Origin: Streptomyces profundus
GTDB lineage: Bacteria > Actinomycetota > Actinomycetes > Streptomycetales > Streptomycetaceae
DNA: 64,000 nucleotides
NCBI RefSeq assembly: GCF_020740535.1
Contig: NZ_CP082362.1
Span: 5,206,501 to 5,270,500 of the forward strand
Direction of reading: 5' to 3'
Part shown: piece by piece, positions 1 to 9,953 of the stretch
Layout of the letters: the number at the start of each line of letters is the position of its first letter
Numbering within the stretch: position 1 is the first letter of the stretch
The notes under the pieces: generated by a model
What the model saw: only the letters and a program-made list of their open reading frames with translations
What the model was told of the DNA's origin: nothing
Databases searched by the model: none
Program-made: the position numbers and the translations under genes

Positions 1-2014
1 AGGCCGGGTTGGTCGAGGCCAGCAGATGGCTGTGACCGTCCGCGTGCTGGGTGCCCTCACCGGTCAGCGTGGTGCGCCCGGCGGTCGCGCCCAGTACGAA
101 ACCGCGCGACAGCTGGTCGCCCATCTGCCAGAACTGGTCACCCGTGCGCTGGAACCCGAACATCGAGTAGAAGACATAGACCGGGATCAGATGCTCACCG
201 TGCGTGGCGTAGGCCGATCCCGCGGCGATCAGCGACGCCGTACAGCCGGCCTCGGTGATCCCGTCGTGCAGCATCTGCCCGGTCGGCGACTCCTTGTAGG
301 AGAGCAGCAGATCGCGGTCGACCGACTCGTAGGTCTGCCCCAGCGGGTTGTAGATCTTGGCCGAGGGGAACAGCGAGTCCATGCCGAAGGTGCGGTACTC
401 GTCCGGCGCGATCGGCACGAACCGCTTGCCGATCTCCTTGTCCCGCATCAGGTCCTTGAGCAGCCGCACAAAGGCCATCGTCGTGGCGATCTGCTGCTGC
501 CCCGAGCCCTTGCGGACCGCGGCGTACGCCTTGTCGCCCGGCTGCGGGAGCGGCTTGGCGCGCACCACCCGGGTCGGCACATAGCCGCCCAGCTCGCGCC
601 GCCGGTCGTGCATGTACTGGATCTCCTCCGAGTCCCGACCCGGGTGGTAGTAGGGCGGCAGGCCCGACTCCAGCTCCTTGTCGGGGATCGGCAGGTGGAG
701 CCGGTCCCGGAAGCGCTTCAGGTCGTCGACGGTGAGCTTCTTCATCTGGTGCGTCGCGTTGCGCCCCTCGAAGCTCGGGCCGAGCATCCAGCCCTTGATC
801 GTCTGCGCCAGGATCACCGTGGGCTGGCCCTTGTGCTCCTTGGCCGCCTGGTAGGCGGCGAAGACCTTGCGGTGGTCGTGGCCGCCGCGCCCCAGATGCA
901 GGATCTGGTCGTCGGTCATGCCCTCGACCATGGCCCGCAGCCGCTGGTCGCCGCCGAAGAAGTGGTCGCGGATATAGGCGCCGGTCTCCGTCGCGTACGT
1001 CTGGAACTGGCCGTCGGGCGTGGTGTTCAGCTTGTTGACCAGCACGCCGTCCCGGTCCTGCGCCAGCAGCGGGTCCCAGCTGCGGTCCCAGACCAGCTTG
1101 ATCACGTTCCAGCCGGCACCCCTGAACTGGGACTCCAGCTCCTGCATGATCTTGCCGTTGCCGCGCACCGGGCCGTCGAGGCGCTGGAGGTTGCAGTTGA
1201 CCACGAACGTCAGGTTGTCCAGGCCCTCCCGAGCGGCCAGGGCGAGCTGCCCCAGCGACTCGGGCTCGTCCATCTCGCCGTCCCCGAGGAAGGCGTAGAC
1301 CCGGGACTTGGAGGTGTCGGCGATGCCGCGCGCCTCCATATAGCGGTTCATCCTGGCCTGGTAGATGGCGCTGATCGGCCCCAGGCCCATGGAGACCGTG
1401 GGGAACTCCCAGAAGTCGGGCATCATCCGCGGGTGCGGATAGCTGGAGAGACCGTAGGGCGCCTTGGAGCGTTCCTGCCGGAAGGCGTCCAGGTGCTGTT
1501 CGGTCAGCCGGTCGAGGAGAAAGGCCCGGGCGTAGATGCCGGGCGAGGCGTGACCCTGGAAGTACACCTGGTCACCGCCGTCACCGCCGTCCTTGCCGCG
1601 GAAGAAGTGGTTGAAGCCCACGTCGTACAGGGACGCCGAGGAGCCGAAGGTGGCGATGTGCCCACCCACGCCGATACCGGGCCGCTGGGCGCGGGAGACC
1701 ATCACGGCCGCGTTCCAGCGGGTCGCGTTGAGGACCTTCCGCTCGACCTCCTCGTCGCCGGGGAAGTACGGCTCGTCCTTGGTCGCGATGGTGTTGACGT
1801 AGTCCGTGCTGCGCATCTCTGGCACGGCCACCCGCTTCTCACGGGCGCGCTCGATCAGCCGGAGCATGAGATAGCGGGCTCGTTCCCGGCCTCGCTCATC
1901 GACCGCGGCGTCGAGCGAGTCAAGCCACTCCTGAGTCTCCTCAGGGTCGAAGTCCGGGACCTGGCTGGGAAGGCCGCCAATGATGATCGGGTTGCGATCT
2001 GATCCGGAAGCCAC
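1..2014 (-). CDS. aceE: Pyruvate dehydrogenase E1 component (homodimeric), 3' end outside window
   Basis: This is the thiamine-diphosphate E1 subunit that decarboxylates pyruvate and acetylates the E2 lipoyl domain in the cytosolic pyruvate dehydrogenase complex. About 671 N-terminal residues of a protein usually near 900 are present; the rest lies left of base 1. The ThDP-binding motif is visible as [12 protein letters not shown], followed about 25 residues later by the NCN segment. The start is GTG at 2014-2012, preceded by GAAGGA (2020-2025 on the plus strand), giving [18 protein letters not shown]. It is divergent from the DUF3052 gene across a 391-bp spacer. Identity is firm because sequence is conserved along the whole visible length. 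The long plus-strand ORF across this region is an antisense shadow. Confidence 0.96.
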   Translation of the reverse strand, partial: MASGSDRNPIIIGGLPSQVPDFDPEETQEWLDSLDAAVDERGRERARYLMLRLIERAREKRVAVPEMRSTDYVNTIATKDEPYFPGDEEVERKVLNATRWNAAVMVSRAQRPGIGVGGHIATFGSSASLYDVGFNHFFRGKDGGDGGDQVYFQGHASPGIYARAFLLDRLTEQHLDAFRQERSKAPYGLSSYPHPRMMPDFWEFPTVSMGLGPISAIYQARMNRYMEARGIADTSKSRVYAFLGDGEMDEPESLGQLALAAREGLDNLTFVVNCNLQRLDGPVRGNGKIMQELESQFRGAGWNVIKLVWDRSWDPLLAQDRDGVLVNKLNTTPDGQFQTYATETGAYIRDHFFGGDQRLRAMVEGMTDDQILHLGRGGHDHRKVFAAYQAAKEHKGQPTVILAQTIKGWMLGPSFEGRNATHQMKKLTVDDLKRFRDRLHLPIPDKELESGLPPYYHPGRDSEEIQYMHDRRRELGGYVPTRVVRAKPLPQPGDKAYAAVRKGSGQQQIATTMAFVRLLKDLMRDKEIGKRFVPIAPDEYRTFGMDSLFPSAKIYNPLGQTYESVDRDLLLSYKESPTGQMLHDGITEAGCTASLIAAGSAYATHGEHLIPVYVFYSMFGFQRTGDQFWQMGDQLSRGFVLGATAGRTTLTGEGTQHADGHSHLLASTNPA

Positions 2015-2405
2015 GCTGTTCCTTCACTGTGAGTTGTCTGCTCTGCTGTGTCGCGCCGCCTCCATCGTGGACCGCCGACGGCGAAACGTCATCTCTACTG
2101 GGTGGTAATCCTCACCTCACGGGCGTCGGTGGTCCTTCCCGGGGGCGTCTTCGCGGTGCTCCTCGGCCAAGGGCCGACTTGCCAGCCTACGCTCCCGGCC
2201 AGCGCGAACCGCGAACACCCGTTCGCCGCGCTATGGCGCAGATCACCCCGCCCATGGGCCAAGACGTCAACGTTTGGGCGGGCTCGGGGGTGGGGTACTT
2301 GCGCGATCCGCCCCGCCCGTGTGGACTACGCCCCAAGCCGCGCACGCGCGCGGCACGTACCGTTACGTACTCGACTACGTACCCGACACAAGACAGGAGC
2401 TATCC
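2015..2405. promoter_or_regulatory. Divergent promoter region aceE / DUF3052 gene
   Basis: This 391-bp spacer separates two divergent genes and holds no convincing gene. It should contain both promoters. Towards the plus-strand gene there is a run of related TACGTA-type words (about 2358-2385) that could be an operator, but I cannot name a factor. The small ORFs here lack codon bias and are not supported. Confidence 0.5.
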
Positions 2406-2840
2406 GTGAGCGCGACCGCGGACCACGCGGAGGAGCGGACCAACCCAGCCGCCAGGCTGGGTTTTCAGCCCGGGCAGGTGGTCCAGGAACTCGGCTACGA
2501 CGAGGACGCCGAGCAGGAACTCCGTGAGGGGATCGAGGCCATCACCGGCCAGGACCTCGTGGACGAGAGCTATGACGACGTGGCCGACGCGGTGGTGCTG
2601 TGGTTCCGCGACGATGACGGCGACCTGACCGATGCGCTGGTGGACGCCACCACGCTGATCGACCCCGGGGCGCCGGTCTGGCTGCTGACGCCCAAGACGG
2701 GGCGCGAGGGCTATGTGGAGCCCAGCGAGATCGGTGAGGCGGCGCAGACCGCCGGGCTCGCCCAGACGAGCAGCGTCAGTGCCGGCAAGGACTGGTCGGG
2801 CAGCCGCCTGGTGACCCCCAAGACGGCCGGCAAGAAGTAG
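2406..2840 (+). CDS. DUF3052 family protein
   Basis: A small acidic cytosolic protein of 144 residues (MSATADHAEERTNPAARLGF...) of the actinobacterial DUF3052 family, whose biochemical role I do not know. The family often sits beside aceE in actinomycetes, as here. GTG at 2406 is chosen because AGGAG at 2395-2399 lies six bases upstream and the conserved part begins shortly after. No membrane segment, signal peptide or catalytic motif is visible. Charged Asp/Glu clusters surround a central segment LWFRDDDGDLTDAL. A strong hairpin terminator follows directly, so the gene is probably monocistronic. Confidence 0.85.
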   Translation: MSATADHAEERTNPAARLGFQPGQVVQELGYDEDAEQELREGIEAITGQDLVDESYDDVADAVVLWFRDDDGDLTDALVDATTLIDPGAPVWLLTPKTGREGYVEPSEIGEAAQTAGLAQTSSVSAGKDWSGSRLVTPKTAGKK

Positions 2841-2853
2841 CGCCGCGCGTTCA

Positions 2854-2912
2854 AGCGCCCCCGGTGAGTAGGGCCCGACAGTGTCGGAAGCCCTGACTCA
2901 CCCGGGGGCGCT
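2854..2912. terminator. Long hairpin terminator after DUF3052 gene
   Basis: Arms 2854-2874 and 2890-2912 are complementary over about 21 bp with two single-base bulges (AGCGCCCCCGG... against CCGGGGGCGCT). The loop itself holds a small CCGAC/GTCGG hairpin. It lies 13 bp after the stop codon and has no U-tract, as is common in Streptomyces. Confidence 0.8.
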
Positions 2913-3019
2913 CAGTCGGTTTACGGTCAGTTTATGGCGGACGCGTAGGCTGGGCCGGTCACTTTGCCGGTCACTTAGCCGGCCCCCTTGCCGGTCCATG
3001 GGAAACGGATGAAGCGCGC

Positions 3020-3490
3020 ATGGCGATTGAGCGGGCGATAGGGCCTGGTGCCAAGGCACCCGACTTCTCGTTGAGAGATCAGCACGGTCAGTCGGTGAGC
3101 CTCGCCGACTTCCGTGGGGAGAAGAACGTGGTGCTGCTGTTCTATCCCTTCGCGTTCACCGGCGTGTGCACCGGCGAGCTGTGCGAGCTGCGGGACCGGC
3201 TGCCGAGCTTCGTCAACGACGATGTCCAACTGCTGGCGGTCTCGAACGACGCGCCGCCGTCGTTGCGCGTCTTCTCCGAGCAGGAGGGCCTCGACTACCC
3301 GCTGCTCTCCGACTTCTGGCCGCATGGCGAGGTGTCCCGCGCCTATGGCGTCTTCGCCGAGGACAAGGGCTGTGCCGTGCGTGGCACGTTCATCATCGAC
3401 CGCTCGGGCGTGGTCCGGTGGACGGTGGTCAACGATCTGCCGGACGCCAGGGACCTCGACGACTACGTGGCCGCCCTGCGGCAGCTGTGA
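3020..3490 (+). CDS. ahpE: Peroxiredoxin, AhpE type
   Basis: A one-cysteine-type peroxiredoxin of 156 residues that reduces hydroperoxides and peroxynitrite in the cytosol. The thioredoxin fold begins with GAKAPDFSLRDQHG. The active-site segment FAFTGVCTGELCEL carries Thr47 and peroxidatic Cys50, matching the TxxC pattern of mycobacterial AhpE. A further Cys55 lies close by, and Cys residue(s) near KGCAVRG could serve in resolution. ATG at 3020 gives the usual family length. The neighbours are a DUF3052 protein and a TerC-like membrane protein, which fits a metal/oxidant stress context but does not prove co-regulation. Confidence 0.92.
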   Translation: MAIERAIGPGAKAPDFSLRDQHGQSVSLADFRGEKNVVLLFYPFAFTGVCTGELCELRDRLPSFVNDDVQLLAVSNDAPPSLRVFSEQEGLDYPLLSDFWPHGEVSRAYGVFAEDKGCAVRGTFIIDRSGVVRWTVVNDLPDARDLDDYVAALRQL

Positions 3491-3601
3491 GCGGCCCGCG
3501 CCTCCCATGGACCGCCCGAGCTCTCCCCTGAGCGCGGGGGCGACGTCTGACATGTCCGTTTGTGCAACCATCGCGATCCCGCGCGGAAGACTGGACTACT
3601 C

Positions 3602-4732
3602 GTGATTCTCAGAACTTTTGGCTGGTCCTTCGGCGTGACGATCGCGGGACTGCTGCTGGCGCTCTACCTCTGGGGGTGGGAGGGCTTCGCCGTGGTGGCG
3701 ATCCTCTCCGTCCTGGAGATCTCGCTCTCCTTCGACAACGCCGTGGTCAACGCGGGTGTCCTCAAACGGATGAACGAGTTCTGGCAGAAGATCTTCCTGA
3801 CGATCGGCATCCTGATCGCGGTCTTCGGCATGCGGCTCGTCTTCCCGGTGGCCATCGTCGCCATCACGGCCGGGGTGGGGCCGATCGAGGCCGTCGAGCT
3901 GGCGGTCGACGACCCCGACCGCTACTCGGAGATGGTCACCGACGCGCATCCGTCCATCGCGGCGTTCGGCGGGATGTTCCTGCTGATGATCTTCCTCAAC
4001 TTCATCTTCCAGGAGCGTGACGTCAAGTGGATCGGCCCGCTTGAGCGTCCCCTCTCCAAGCTGAGCAGGATCGACGGCTTCTCCGTCGGCGTCGCGCTCG
4101 CGGCGCTGCTGATCACCGCGACCACCATCGCCAGCCAGGCGTACCAGCACGGCGGAATGCACGTCGACAAGGCGGAGACGGTGCTGCTCTCCGGCTCCCT
4201 CGGCCTGTTGACCTACCTCTTCGTCGGCGGCCTCTCCGGCTACTTCGAGAACCGCCTTGAGGACGACCAGGAGCGGCTGGACGAGGAGCAGGAGGCGGCC
4301 CGCCGCGCCGGCAAGAAGCCCTCGGCCGAGGGCGTGGCCGGCAAGGCCGCGTTCTTCCTCTTCCTCTACCTTGAGGTGCTGGACGCCTCGTTCTCCTTCG
4401 ACGGCGTGATCGGCGCCTTCGCCATCACCAACCAGATCTTCGAGATGGCGCTCGGCCTGGGCATCGGCGCGATGTACGTCCGTTCGCTCACCATCTACCT
4501 GGTCCGTCAGGGCACCCTGGACGACTACCGCTACCTGGAGCACGGCGCGCACTACGCCATCGGCGCGCTGGCCGTGATGCTGCTGATCAGCATCCGTTGG
4601 CACCTGCCCGAGGTGGTCACCGGGCTCGTCGGCGTCGGTCTGATCTTCGCCGCCTTCTACTCCTCGCTACGGGCCAACCGCAGGGACAAGCTGTCGGGTG
4701 AGGGAAAGAAACAGGTGTCGGCGGGAGTGTGA
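3602..4732 (+). CDS. TerC-like integral membrane protein (DUF475)
   Basis: A 376-residue polytopic membrane protein of the DUF475 branch related to TerC/Alx metal-efflux proteins. Two internally related signatures are visible: LSFDNAVV near residue 42 and SFSFDGVIG near residue 263. Acidic residues in hydrophobic helices of this kind are thought to bind metal in TerC relatives. Roughly nine hydrophobic segments are interrupted by a charged cytosolic loop (RLEDDQERLDEEQEAARRAG). GTG at 3602 is chosen because it starts just before the first membrane helix; upstream sequence in frame is not protein-like. I looked for a Mn riboswitch upstream and did not find one. TerD-like genes follow, so a role in metal or envelope stress is likely but inferred. 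Confidence 0.85.
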   Translation: MILRTFGWSFGVTIAGLLLALYLWGWEGFAVVAILSVLEISLSFDNAVVNAGVLKRMNEFWQKIFLTIGILIAVFGMRLVFPVAIVAITAGVGPIEAVELAVDDPDRYSEMVTDAHPSIAAFGGMFLLMIFLNFIFQERDVKWIGPLERPLSKLSRIDGFSVGVALAALLITATTIASQAYQHGGMHVDKAETVLLSGSLGLLTYLFVGGLSGYFENRLEDDQERLDEEQEAARRAGKKPSAEGVAGKAAFFLFLYLEVLDASFSFDGVIGAFAITNQIFEMALGLGIGAMYVRSLTIYLVRQGTLDDYRYLEHGAHYAIGALAVMLLISIRWHLPEVVTGLVGVGLIFAAFYSSLRANRRDKLSGEGKKQVSAGV

Positions 4733-4755
4733 GGGGCCGTCAAACGCGGAAGCCT

Positions 4756-4786
4756 GTAACGGGACGGTCCGAGACCGTCCCGTTAC
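4756..4786. terminator. Perfect hairpin terminator after DUF475 gene
   Basis: A 14-bp perfect stem GTAACGGGACGGTC / GACCGTCCCGTTAC with a 3-base loop lies 24 bp after the stop codon. It probably ends the upstream transcript before the TerD gene. Confidence 0.85.
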
Positions 4787-4873
4787 CGACGGCGCGCGAG
4801 GTGCGTGAGGTCGTTCCCGGGGCGCCGGTCGGCGTGCCCGGGGTGCTCGAAGAGAGGCAAGGGGTGGGCCCGC

Positions 4874-5620
4874 ATGGTGTCCCTGTGGACATACTGGCGC
4901 GGCGGTGCGGACAGCCAGAAGTTCGACTCGACGGGCGGCGCCATGAGCTACGCCTCCGAGCTGACGCGGCGCAACCCCACCGCCACCCTCACCAGCGACG
5001 GCTCCGAGGGCGGCACGCTCCGCGTCGACCTCACCTGGCGGATACGCAGCAACAACGACTTCGGCAAGTCCCAGCGCCGGCTGATGAACAACTGGCGCCA
5101 TCCGCTGGCCGTCTTCAAGCCGGCCGAGCTCGTGGGCCACTCGCACGGCGTCGCCAACATGGACTTCGACCTGGCCTGCATGTACGAGCTGACGGACGGT
5201 ACCACGGGCGTGGTCCAGTCCCTCGGCGGCCTGCTGGGGGACTTCAACGATCCGCCGTACTGCAAGCTGAGCGGTGACGACCGCTTCGGCACCGGCTCCG
5301 GCGAACACCTCTACATCAACCTCGACAACAAGGACGAGTTCAAGCGGCTGTTGATCTTCGTCTACATCTACGACGGCGCGCCCACGTTCGACCGCGCCGA
5401 CGTGGTGGTCACGCTGGCCATGCCCGACGGGAACAACGTCGAGATCGGCTGCACCGATCCGCCGCCGCAGGCCCGTTCCTGCGCCGTGGTGATGATCGAG
5501 CCGCAGAAGGGCCAGCTGGTCGCGCGGCGCGAGGTCAAGTACGTCTACGGCTTCCAGTCCGAGATCGACCGGCTCTACGGCTGGGGCATGTCCTGGGGGC
5601 GCGCCCAGAAGCAGAAGTAG
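4874..5620 (+). CDS. TerD-family protein
   Basis: A 248-residue cytosolic protein of the TerD/CABP family, whose beta-sandwich members bind calcium and take part in tellurite and stress responses. Recognisable family parts are LRVDLTWRIRS near the start, LYINLDNKDEFKRLLIFVYIY in the middle, and the late segment GNNVEIGC. The usual DFVFYNN motif is not clear, so this is a divergent member. ATG at 4874 is used, with the purine-rich stretch GAGAGGCAAGGGG upstream. It faces a second TerD-type gene on the other strand (stop at 5651). Confidence 0.85.
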   Translation: MVSLWTYWRGGADSQKFDSTGGAMSYASELTRRNPTATLTSDGSEGGTLRVDLTWRIRSNNDFGKSQRRLMNNWRHPLAVFKPAELVGHSHGVANMDFDLACMYELTDGTTGVVQSLGGLLGDFNDPPYCKLSGDDRFGTGSGEHLYINLDNKDEFKRLLIFVYIYDGAPTFDRADVVVTLAMPDGNNVEIGCTDPPPQARSCAVVMIEPQKGQLVARREVKYVYGFQSEIDRLYGWGMSWGRAQKQK

Positions 5621-5650
5621 CCCCGGTGCGGGAGGTGCTGACGGCGCTGC

Positions 5651-6289
5651 TCAGGCCGCGCCGTCCGGCAGGAACTGCGGCCCCTGTGGGGGCAGTTGGA
5701 AGAGTGAGTCCGTCTGCTGGCTGCCGAACGGCGTGGGCGGGGGCCGCCGCGCCGCGCTGATGCCGAACTCGGCCGCCAGCGCCACCAGCCCGCCGGTGAA
5801 GCCCCGCTCGATGCCCTGGAACGCCCAGCCGCCGTCGGCCGTGCGGCGCAACTCGCCGCAGAGCAGCGCCGTCTCCGCCGGTCCTGGGCGCAGCGGCAGC
5901 TCGGCGAGCGGCGTCTCCTGGGCCATCTCGTAGAGCGCGAGACCGGGCTGCCCCAGCTCGGCCCGGAACCCGCCGTCCGCCGAGGCGGCCAGCGCCAGTC
6001 GCGCGATGGAGCCGTCCAGCCCCGCCAGCTCCGCCTCGATCGCCTCCGTGACCCCGTCCGCCGTGCGGTACTTGGGCAGCCGGCGCACCAGGCCGCTGGG
6101 GTGGCTCGGCTGGTTGTAGAAGACGAAGTCGCCCTCGTGGCCAACCCGGCCGTCCTGGCCGAGGAGGAACGCCGACAGATCGAGGTCCGGAGCGCCCTCG
6201 CCGCCGTGGTGCCACCCCCAACGCAGCTCCACCCGCACCCGGCCGGTGGTCAGCCGCAGCGGCTCGTCCGGGTCCACCACACGCTCCAT
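5651..6289 (-). CDS. TerD-family protein with DFVFYN motif
   Basis: A 212-residue TerD-family protein. The classical signature is present: [20 protein letters not shown] at residues 36-55, ending DFVFYNQ (54-60), with acidic residues of the type that bind calcium. The C-terminal tail is Pro/Gln-rich. The start is taken as ATG at 6289 ([10 protein letters not shown]); an in-frame ATG eight codons upstream lacks any ribosome-binding site. It is divergent from the aldolase/phosphoribosyltransferase/HAD operon, with about 110 bp between the starts. That is the gene neighbourhood described for Ter-linked biosynthetic modules. Confidence 0.85.
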   Translation of the reverse strand: MERVVDPDEPLRLTTGRVRVELRWGWHHGGEGAPDLDLSAFLLGQDGRVGHEGDFVFYNQPSHPSGLVRRLPKYRTADGVTEAIEAELAGLDGSIARLALAASADGGFRAELGQPGLALYEMAQETPLAELPLRPGPAETALLCGELRRTADGGWAFQGIERGFTGGLVALAAEFGISAARRPPPTPFGSQQTDSLFQLPPQGPQFLPDGAA

Positions 6290-6399
6290 ACCTCGAATCC
6301 TGCCTGGCGCCATACTGCCGAAACAATGCCGAGCTTACGATGGCCCGAAACCGGTGACGTCAGCCAGACGGCCGGAGGGTGGGCGAGATCGGGGTCATC

Positions 6400-7563
6400 A
6401 TGCGGCACTACGGGCACCTTTCGGCTGCGCGTCGTCGTGAGCTCTTCCATCGGGAGCCGGTCGACTTCGGCCCCGATTCCCCGGTCAGAACCGTCGGGTT
6501 CGCCCTGGGCGCCACGCTCTACGCGCCGGCGACCAGGCCCCGGCTCGCGGACGACATCCGCAAGCAGGTTCAGACGGGCGTGGTCTCCATGGTGCTGTGC
6601 CTGGAGGACTCCATCAGCGACGCCGATGTGCCGGCCGCCGAGGAGAACCTGCTGCGGCAGTTCCGGCGGCTGGCGGCCGACGACGGCCCCGACGGGGTGC
6701 CGCTGCTCTTCGTGCGGGTCCGCGAGCCGTCCCAGATCCTCGATCTGACCAGCCGGTTGGGCGAGGACATCGCGCTGCTCACCGGCTTTGTGCTGCCCAA
6801 GTTCACCGCCGCCACCGGCACCGCGTTCCTGGAGGCCGCGCAGGCCGCCGAGGTGCTGTGCGGGCGGCGGCTGCTGGTGATGCCGGTGCTTGAGTCGCCC
6901 GAGCTGCTGCATCTGGAGAGCCGCCAGGAGGGGCTGCGGGCGGTGGCCGAGCTCGTGGAGAAGCACCGCGAACGGATACCGGCCCTGCGCCTGGGGGTGA
7001 CGGACTTCTGCGCGGCCTACGGGCTGCGCCGCACCCCCGACGCCACGGCGTACGACGTCGGCCTGGTCGCCTCGGTGATCGCCGACGTGGTGAACGTGCT
7101 GGGCCGCGCCGACGGTTCGGGGTTCACCGTGACGGGCCCGGTCTGGGAGTACTTCCGCCGGCAGGAGCGGATGTTCAAGCCGCAGCTGCGCTACACCCCG
7201 TTCAGCGGGCGGGCCGAACAGCTGCGCGCCCGGCTGATCGAGCACGATATCGACGGCCTCCTGCGCGAGATCGAACTCGACCGGGCCAACGGCCTGATGG
7301 GCAAGACCTGCATCCACCCCTCCCATGTGCCCCCCGTGCACGCGCTCTCCGTGGTCAGCCACGAGGAGTTCAGCGACGCCGCCGACATCCTGGACGCGGG
7401 CCCGGGCGGCGGTGGGGTGTTGCGGTCCTCGTACACCAACAAGATGAACGAGGTGAAGCCGCACCGCGCCTGGGCCGAGAGGACCATGTTGCGCGCCGAG
7501 GTGTTCGGCGTCGCCAGGGATGGAGTGGACTTCGTGGATCTGCTTGCGGCGGGCAACGCGTGA
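6400..7563 (+). CDS. HpcH/HpaI (CitE-like) aldolase of the Ter-associated operon
   Basis: A 387-residue TIM-barrel protein of the HpcH/HpaI aldolase / citrate lyase beta superfamily. These enzymes make or break C-C bonds next to a carboxylate with a divalent metal. Visible parts are the N-terminus MRHYGHLSAARRRELF, the acidic segment LCLEDSISD, VMPVLESPEL, LGVTDFCAAYG, and the late motif GKTCIHPSHV. The ATG at 6400 is preferred over an in-frame GTG at 6379 because homologues start MRH(F/Y)xHLS. Its stop overlaps the next start by 4 bp, so the two are translationally coupled. In Ter-linked gene sets this family is predicted to act in making a nucleoside-like compound; that role is inferred. 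Confidence 0.87.
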   Translation: MRHYGHLSAARRRELFHREPVDFGPDSPVRTVGFALGATLYAPATRPRLADDIRKQVQTGVVSMVLCLEDSISDADVPAAEENLLRQFRRLAADDGPDGVPLLFVRVREPSQILDLTSRLGEDIALLTGFVLPKFTAATGTAFLEAAQAAEVLCGRRLLVMPVLESPELLHLESRQEGLRAVAELVEKHRERIPALRLGVTDFCAAYGLRRTPDATAYDVGLVASVIADVVNVLGRADGSGFTVTGPVWEYFRRQERMFKPQLRYTPFSGRAEQLRARLIEHDIDGLLREIELDRANGLMGKTCIHPSHVPPVHALSVVSHEEFSDAADILDAGPGGGGVLRSSYTNKMNEVKPHRAWAERTMLRAEVFGVARDGVDFVDLLAAGNA

Positions 7564-9953
7564 CCGGCCCGATATGGCCGGGGGAGTGGGTGACCCGGCG
7601 GCTCGGGATACGCCTCACGGGCTCCGGGACGGAGGAGCTGCTGGGGCTCGCGCTGCGACGTAACCCCAGGCGGGCCCATCTACTGGTCTCCCGGGTGCTG
7701 GGCAAGCATCTGCCGCAGCGCCCGGGCGTGGTGCACGGCACCGGGCTCGCCCTGGGCCGGCTGGTCCGCGAGGCGCTGGGCGAGGCCGCGGCCTCCGCCG
7801 TGGTGCTGGGGTACGCGGAGACCGCGACCGGCCTCGGGCACAGCGTGGCCGACGGCGTGGGGGGTGGCGGCGGCTACCTGCACTCCACCCGGCGCGCGGT
7901 GCCGGGCTTCCCCTCGGTCGGCGGCTTCGAGGAGGAGCACAGCCACCACACCTCGCATCTGCTGGCGCCCAGCGATCCGGGGCTGCTGGCCGGGCCCGGT
8001 CCCCTGGTGCTGGTGGACGACGAGCTGTCGACGGGCCGCACCGTCCGCAACACCATCGCCGCGCTGCATCGGCGGTGGCCGAGGGCCCGCTATGTGGTGG
8101 CCGCGCTGGTGGACACCCGGGCCGATCAGGACCGGGCCGAACTGGCCAAGTTCGCGGCAGAACTGGGCGCGACCGTGCAGGTGATCGCGCTGGCCGAGGG
8201 CCGGATCGCGCTCCCCGACGATGTGCTGGCGCGCGGCGCCGCGCTGGTCGCCGAACACGAACAGGCGCCCCCCGCCACCGTCCCCCGGCAGCGCCTCGCG
8301 CCCCGTCGCACCGCGCTGAGCTGGCCGGAGGGGCTGCCCGACGGCGCACGGCACGGCTTCACGCCGGCGCATCGGTCCCGTCTTGAGGCCGCGCTGCCCA
8401 CGCTGGGCGCCGAGTTGGCCGCCGCGCTGCCCGCCGGCGCCCGCCGCGTCCTGGTGCTGGGCACCGAGGAGCTGATGTACACCCCGCTGCGGCTCGCCGA
8501 GGCGACGGAACGGGCGCTCGGCGCGGACGCCGAGGTGTACTTCTCGACCACCACCCGCTCACCCGTGCTGCCGGTCGACGAACCGGGCTACGCCATCCGC
8601 AGCCGCCTCACCTTCCCCGCCCACGACGCGCCCGCCGACCCGGGACCCCGCTACGCCTACAACGTGGCCGGCGGCGGCTGGGACGCCGTGCTGGTGGTCA
8701 CCGACGCCGCTGGCGACACCGAGGCGCTCACGGGCCCCGACGGCCTGCTCGCCCAACTCGCCCCGCACACCGACGCGTTGTTGCTGACCGTGCTGCCCGG
8801 CCGCCGGCCGCTGCCACAGCCGCTGCGCGGCCCCGCGTTCTCCTCCTACCGCGCCGACGAGGTGGGCTGGCTGCTCCAGGACCTCTCCGACGTGCGCCTT
8901 GAGGCCCCGCCCGAGGAACGCGAGGAGGCCATCCAGTCGGGCGGCGCCCACTACGCCGAATCGCTGCCCGTCGAGTACCAGCCGACCGACGCCTACCAGC
9001 GCCTCTTCCACAGCGCGCTGGACGCCTCCGCACGCCGGGTCGCGCGCGCCGTCGGCACCGTCACCGAGACGGTGCTCGCCGAACGCGGCCGGCCAGGACG
9101 GCCGCCCGTGCTGGTCTCCCTGGCCAGGGCAGGCACCCCGGTGGGCATCCTGATGCGCCGCTGGGCCCAGCGCGCGCACGGTATCGAAACACCGCACTAC
9201 ACCCTCTCCATCGTGCGCGGACGCGGCATCGACACCACCGCGCTCCGCTGGCTGGCCGCCCACCACGACCCCGCCGACGTGGTCTTCGTCGACGGCTGGA
9301 CCGGCAAGGGCGCCATCACCCACGAACTGGCCGCGGCCCTGGCCCCGTTCCCCGGCTTCGACCCCGCCCTCGCCGTGCTCGCCGACCCCGGCGGCTGCGT
9401 CACCACCTACGGCACCAGGGACGACTTCCTGATCCCCTCCGCCTGCCTCAACTCCACCGTCTCAGGGCTGGTCTCCCGCACCGTGCTCCGCGCCGACCTC
9501 GTCGGCCCCGACGACTTCCACGGCGCCAAGCACTACCGCGAGCTCACCGAGGCGGACGTCTCGGGCCAGTTCCTGGACACGGTCACCGCCCGCTTCGCCG
9601 AGGTGGGCAGCGAGGCGAAGGCCGAGGCCGCCGCCCTCCTCGCCGCCGACCGCGCCCCCACCTGGGAGGGCTGGCGCGCGGTGGAACGCATCAGCGAGGC
9701 GTACGGGATCCACGACGTCAACCTCGTCAAACCCGGCGTCGGCGAGACCACCAGGGTCCTGCTGCGCCGCGTCCCCTGGCGCGTCCTCGCCCGGCGCGCC
9801 GCCGGCGCCGACCTGGACCACATCAGGCTGCTCGCCGAGCAGCGCGGGGTGCCCGTCGAGGAGGTCGACGACCTCCCCTACAGCTGCGTCGGACTGATCC
9901 ACCCCCGCTACACCAGGGGCGCCACCGGCGCCGACGGAAGGACGGCCGCCTGA
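7560..9953 (+). CDS. Fused phosphoribosyltransferase / TRSP / StiP-like / PELOTA protein
   Basis: A 797-residue multidomain protein. Residues about 1-230 form a phosphoribosyltransferase with the PRPP loop VDDELSTGRT near 152-161. Residues about 280-470 form a TRSP domain, which contains the eponymous TTRSPVL near 327. Residues about 480-710 form a second, StiP-like phosphoribosyltransferase-type domain with VFVDGWTGKGAI near 575. The C-terminal 70 residues (KPGVGETTRVLLRRVPWRVL... to YSCVGLIHPRY) resemble a PELOTA RNA-binding domain. GTG at 7560 overlaps the preceding TGA. Families and context agree with the predicted Ter-associated pathway for a ribosylated metabolite. Substrates are unknown. 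In related systems some of these domains are separate genes; here they are one chain. Confidence 0.85.
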   Translation: MTGPIWPGEWVTRRLGIRLTGSGTEELLGLALRRNPRRAHLLVSRVLGKHLPQRPGVVHGTGLALGRLVREALGEAAASAVVLGYAETATGLGHSVADGVGGGGGYLHSTRRAVPGFPSVGGFEEEHSHHTSHLLAPSDPGLLAGPGPLVLVDDELSTGRTVRNTIAALHRRWPRARYVVAALVDTRADQDRAELAKFAAELGATVQVIALAEGRIALPDDVLARGAALVAEHEQAPPATVPRQRLAPRRTALSWPEGLPDGARHGFTPAHRSRLEAALPTLGAELAAALPAGARRVLVLGTEELMYTPLRLAEATERALGADAEVYFSTTTRSPVLPVDEPGYAIRSRLTFPAHDAPADPGPRYAYNVAGGGWDAVLVVTDAAGDTEALTGPDGLLAQLAPHTDALLLTVLPGRRPLPQPLRGPAFSSYRADEVGWLLQDLSDVRLEAPPEEREEAIQSGGAHYAESLPVEYQPTDAYQRLFHSALDASARRVARAVGTVTETVLAERGRPGRPPVLVSLARAGTPVGILMRRWAQRAHGIETPHYTLSIVRGRGIDTTALRWLAAHHDPADVVFVDGWTGKGAITHELAAALAPFPGFDPALAVLADPGGCVTTYGTRDDFLIPSACLNSTVSGLVSRTVLRADLVGPDDFHGAKHYRELTEADVSGQFLDTVTARFAEVGSEAKAEAAALLAADRAPTWEGWRAVERISEAYGIHDVNLVKPGVGETTRVLLRRVPWRVLARRAAGADLDHIRLLAEQRGVPVEEVDDLPYSCVGLIHPRYTRGATGADGRTAA

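Noticed and set aside
26..2002. 658-residue plus-strand ORF
   Set aside because: It is antisense to aceE, whose protein is strongly conserved; the ORF arises from high-GC third-position bias.
2048..2527. Small plus-strand ORFs upstream of the DUF3052 gene
   Set aside because: They have poor codon bias, no ribosome-binding site and no recognisable motif.
3491..3601. Possible Mn riboswitch before the TerC-like DUF475 gene
   Set aside because: The conserved GGGGAGTAGC and GAGACC blocks are absent.
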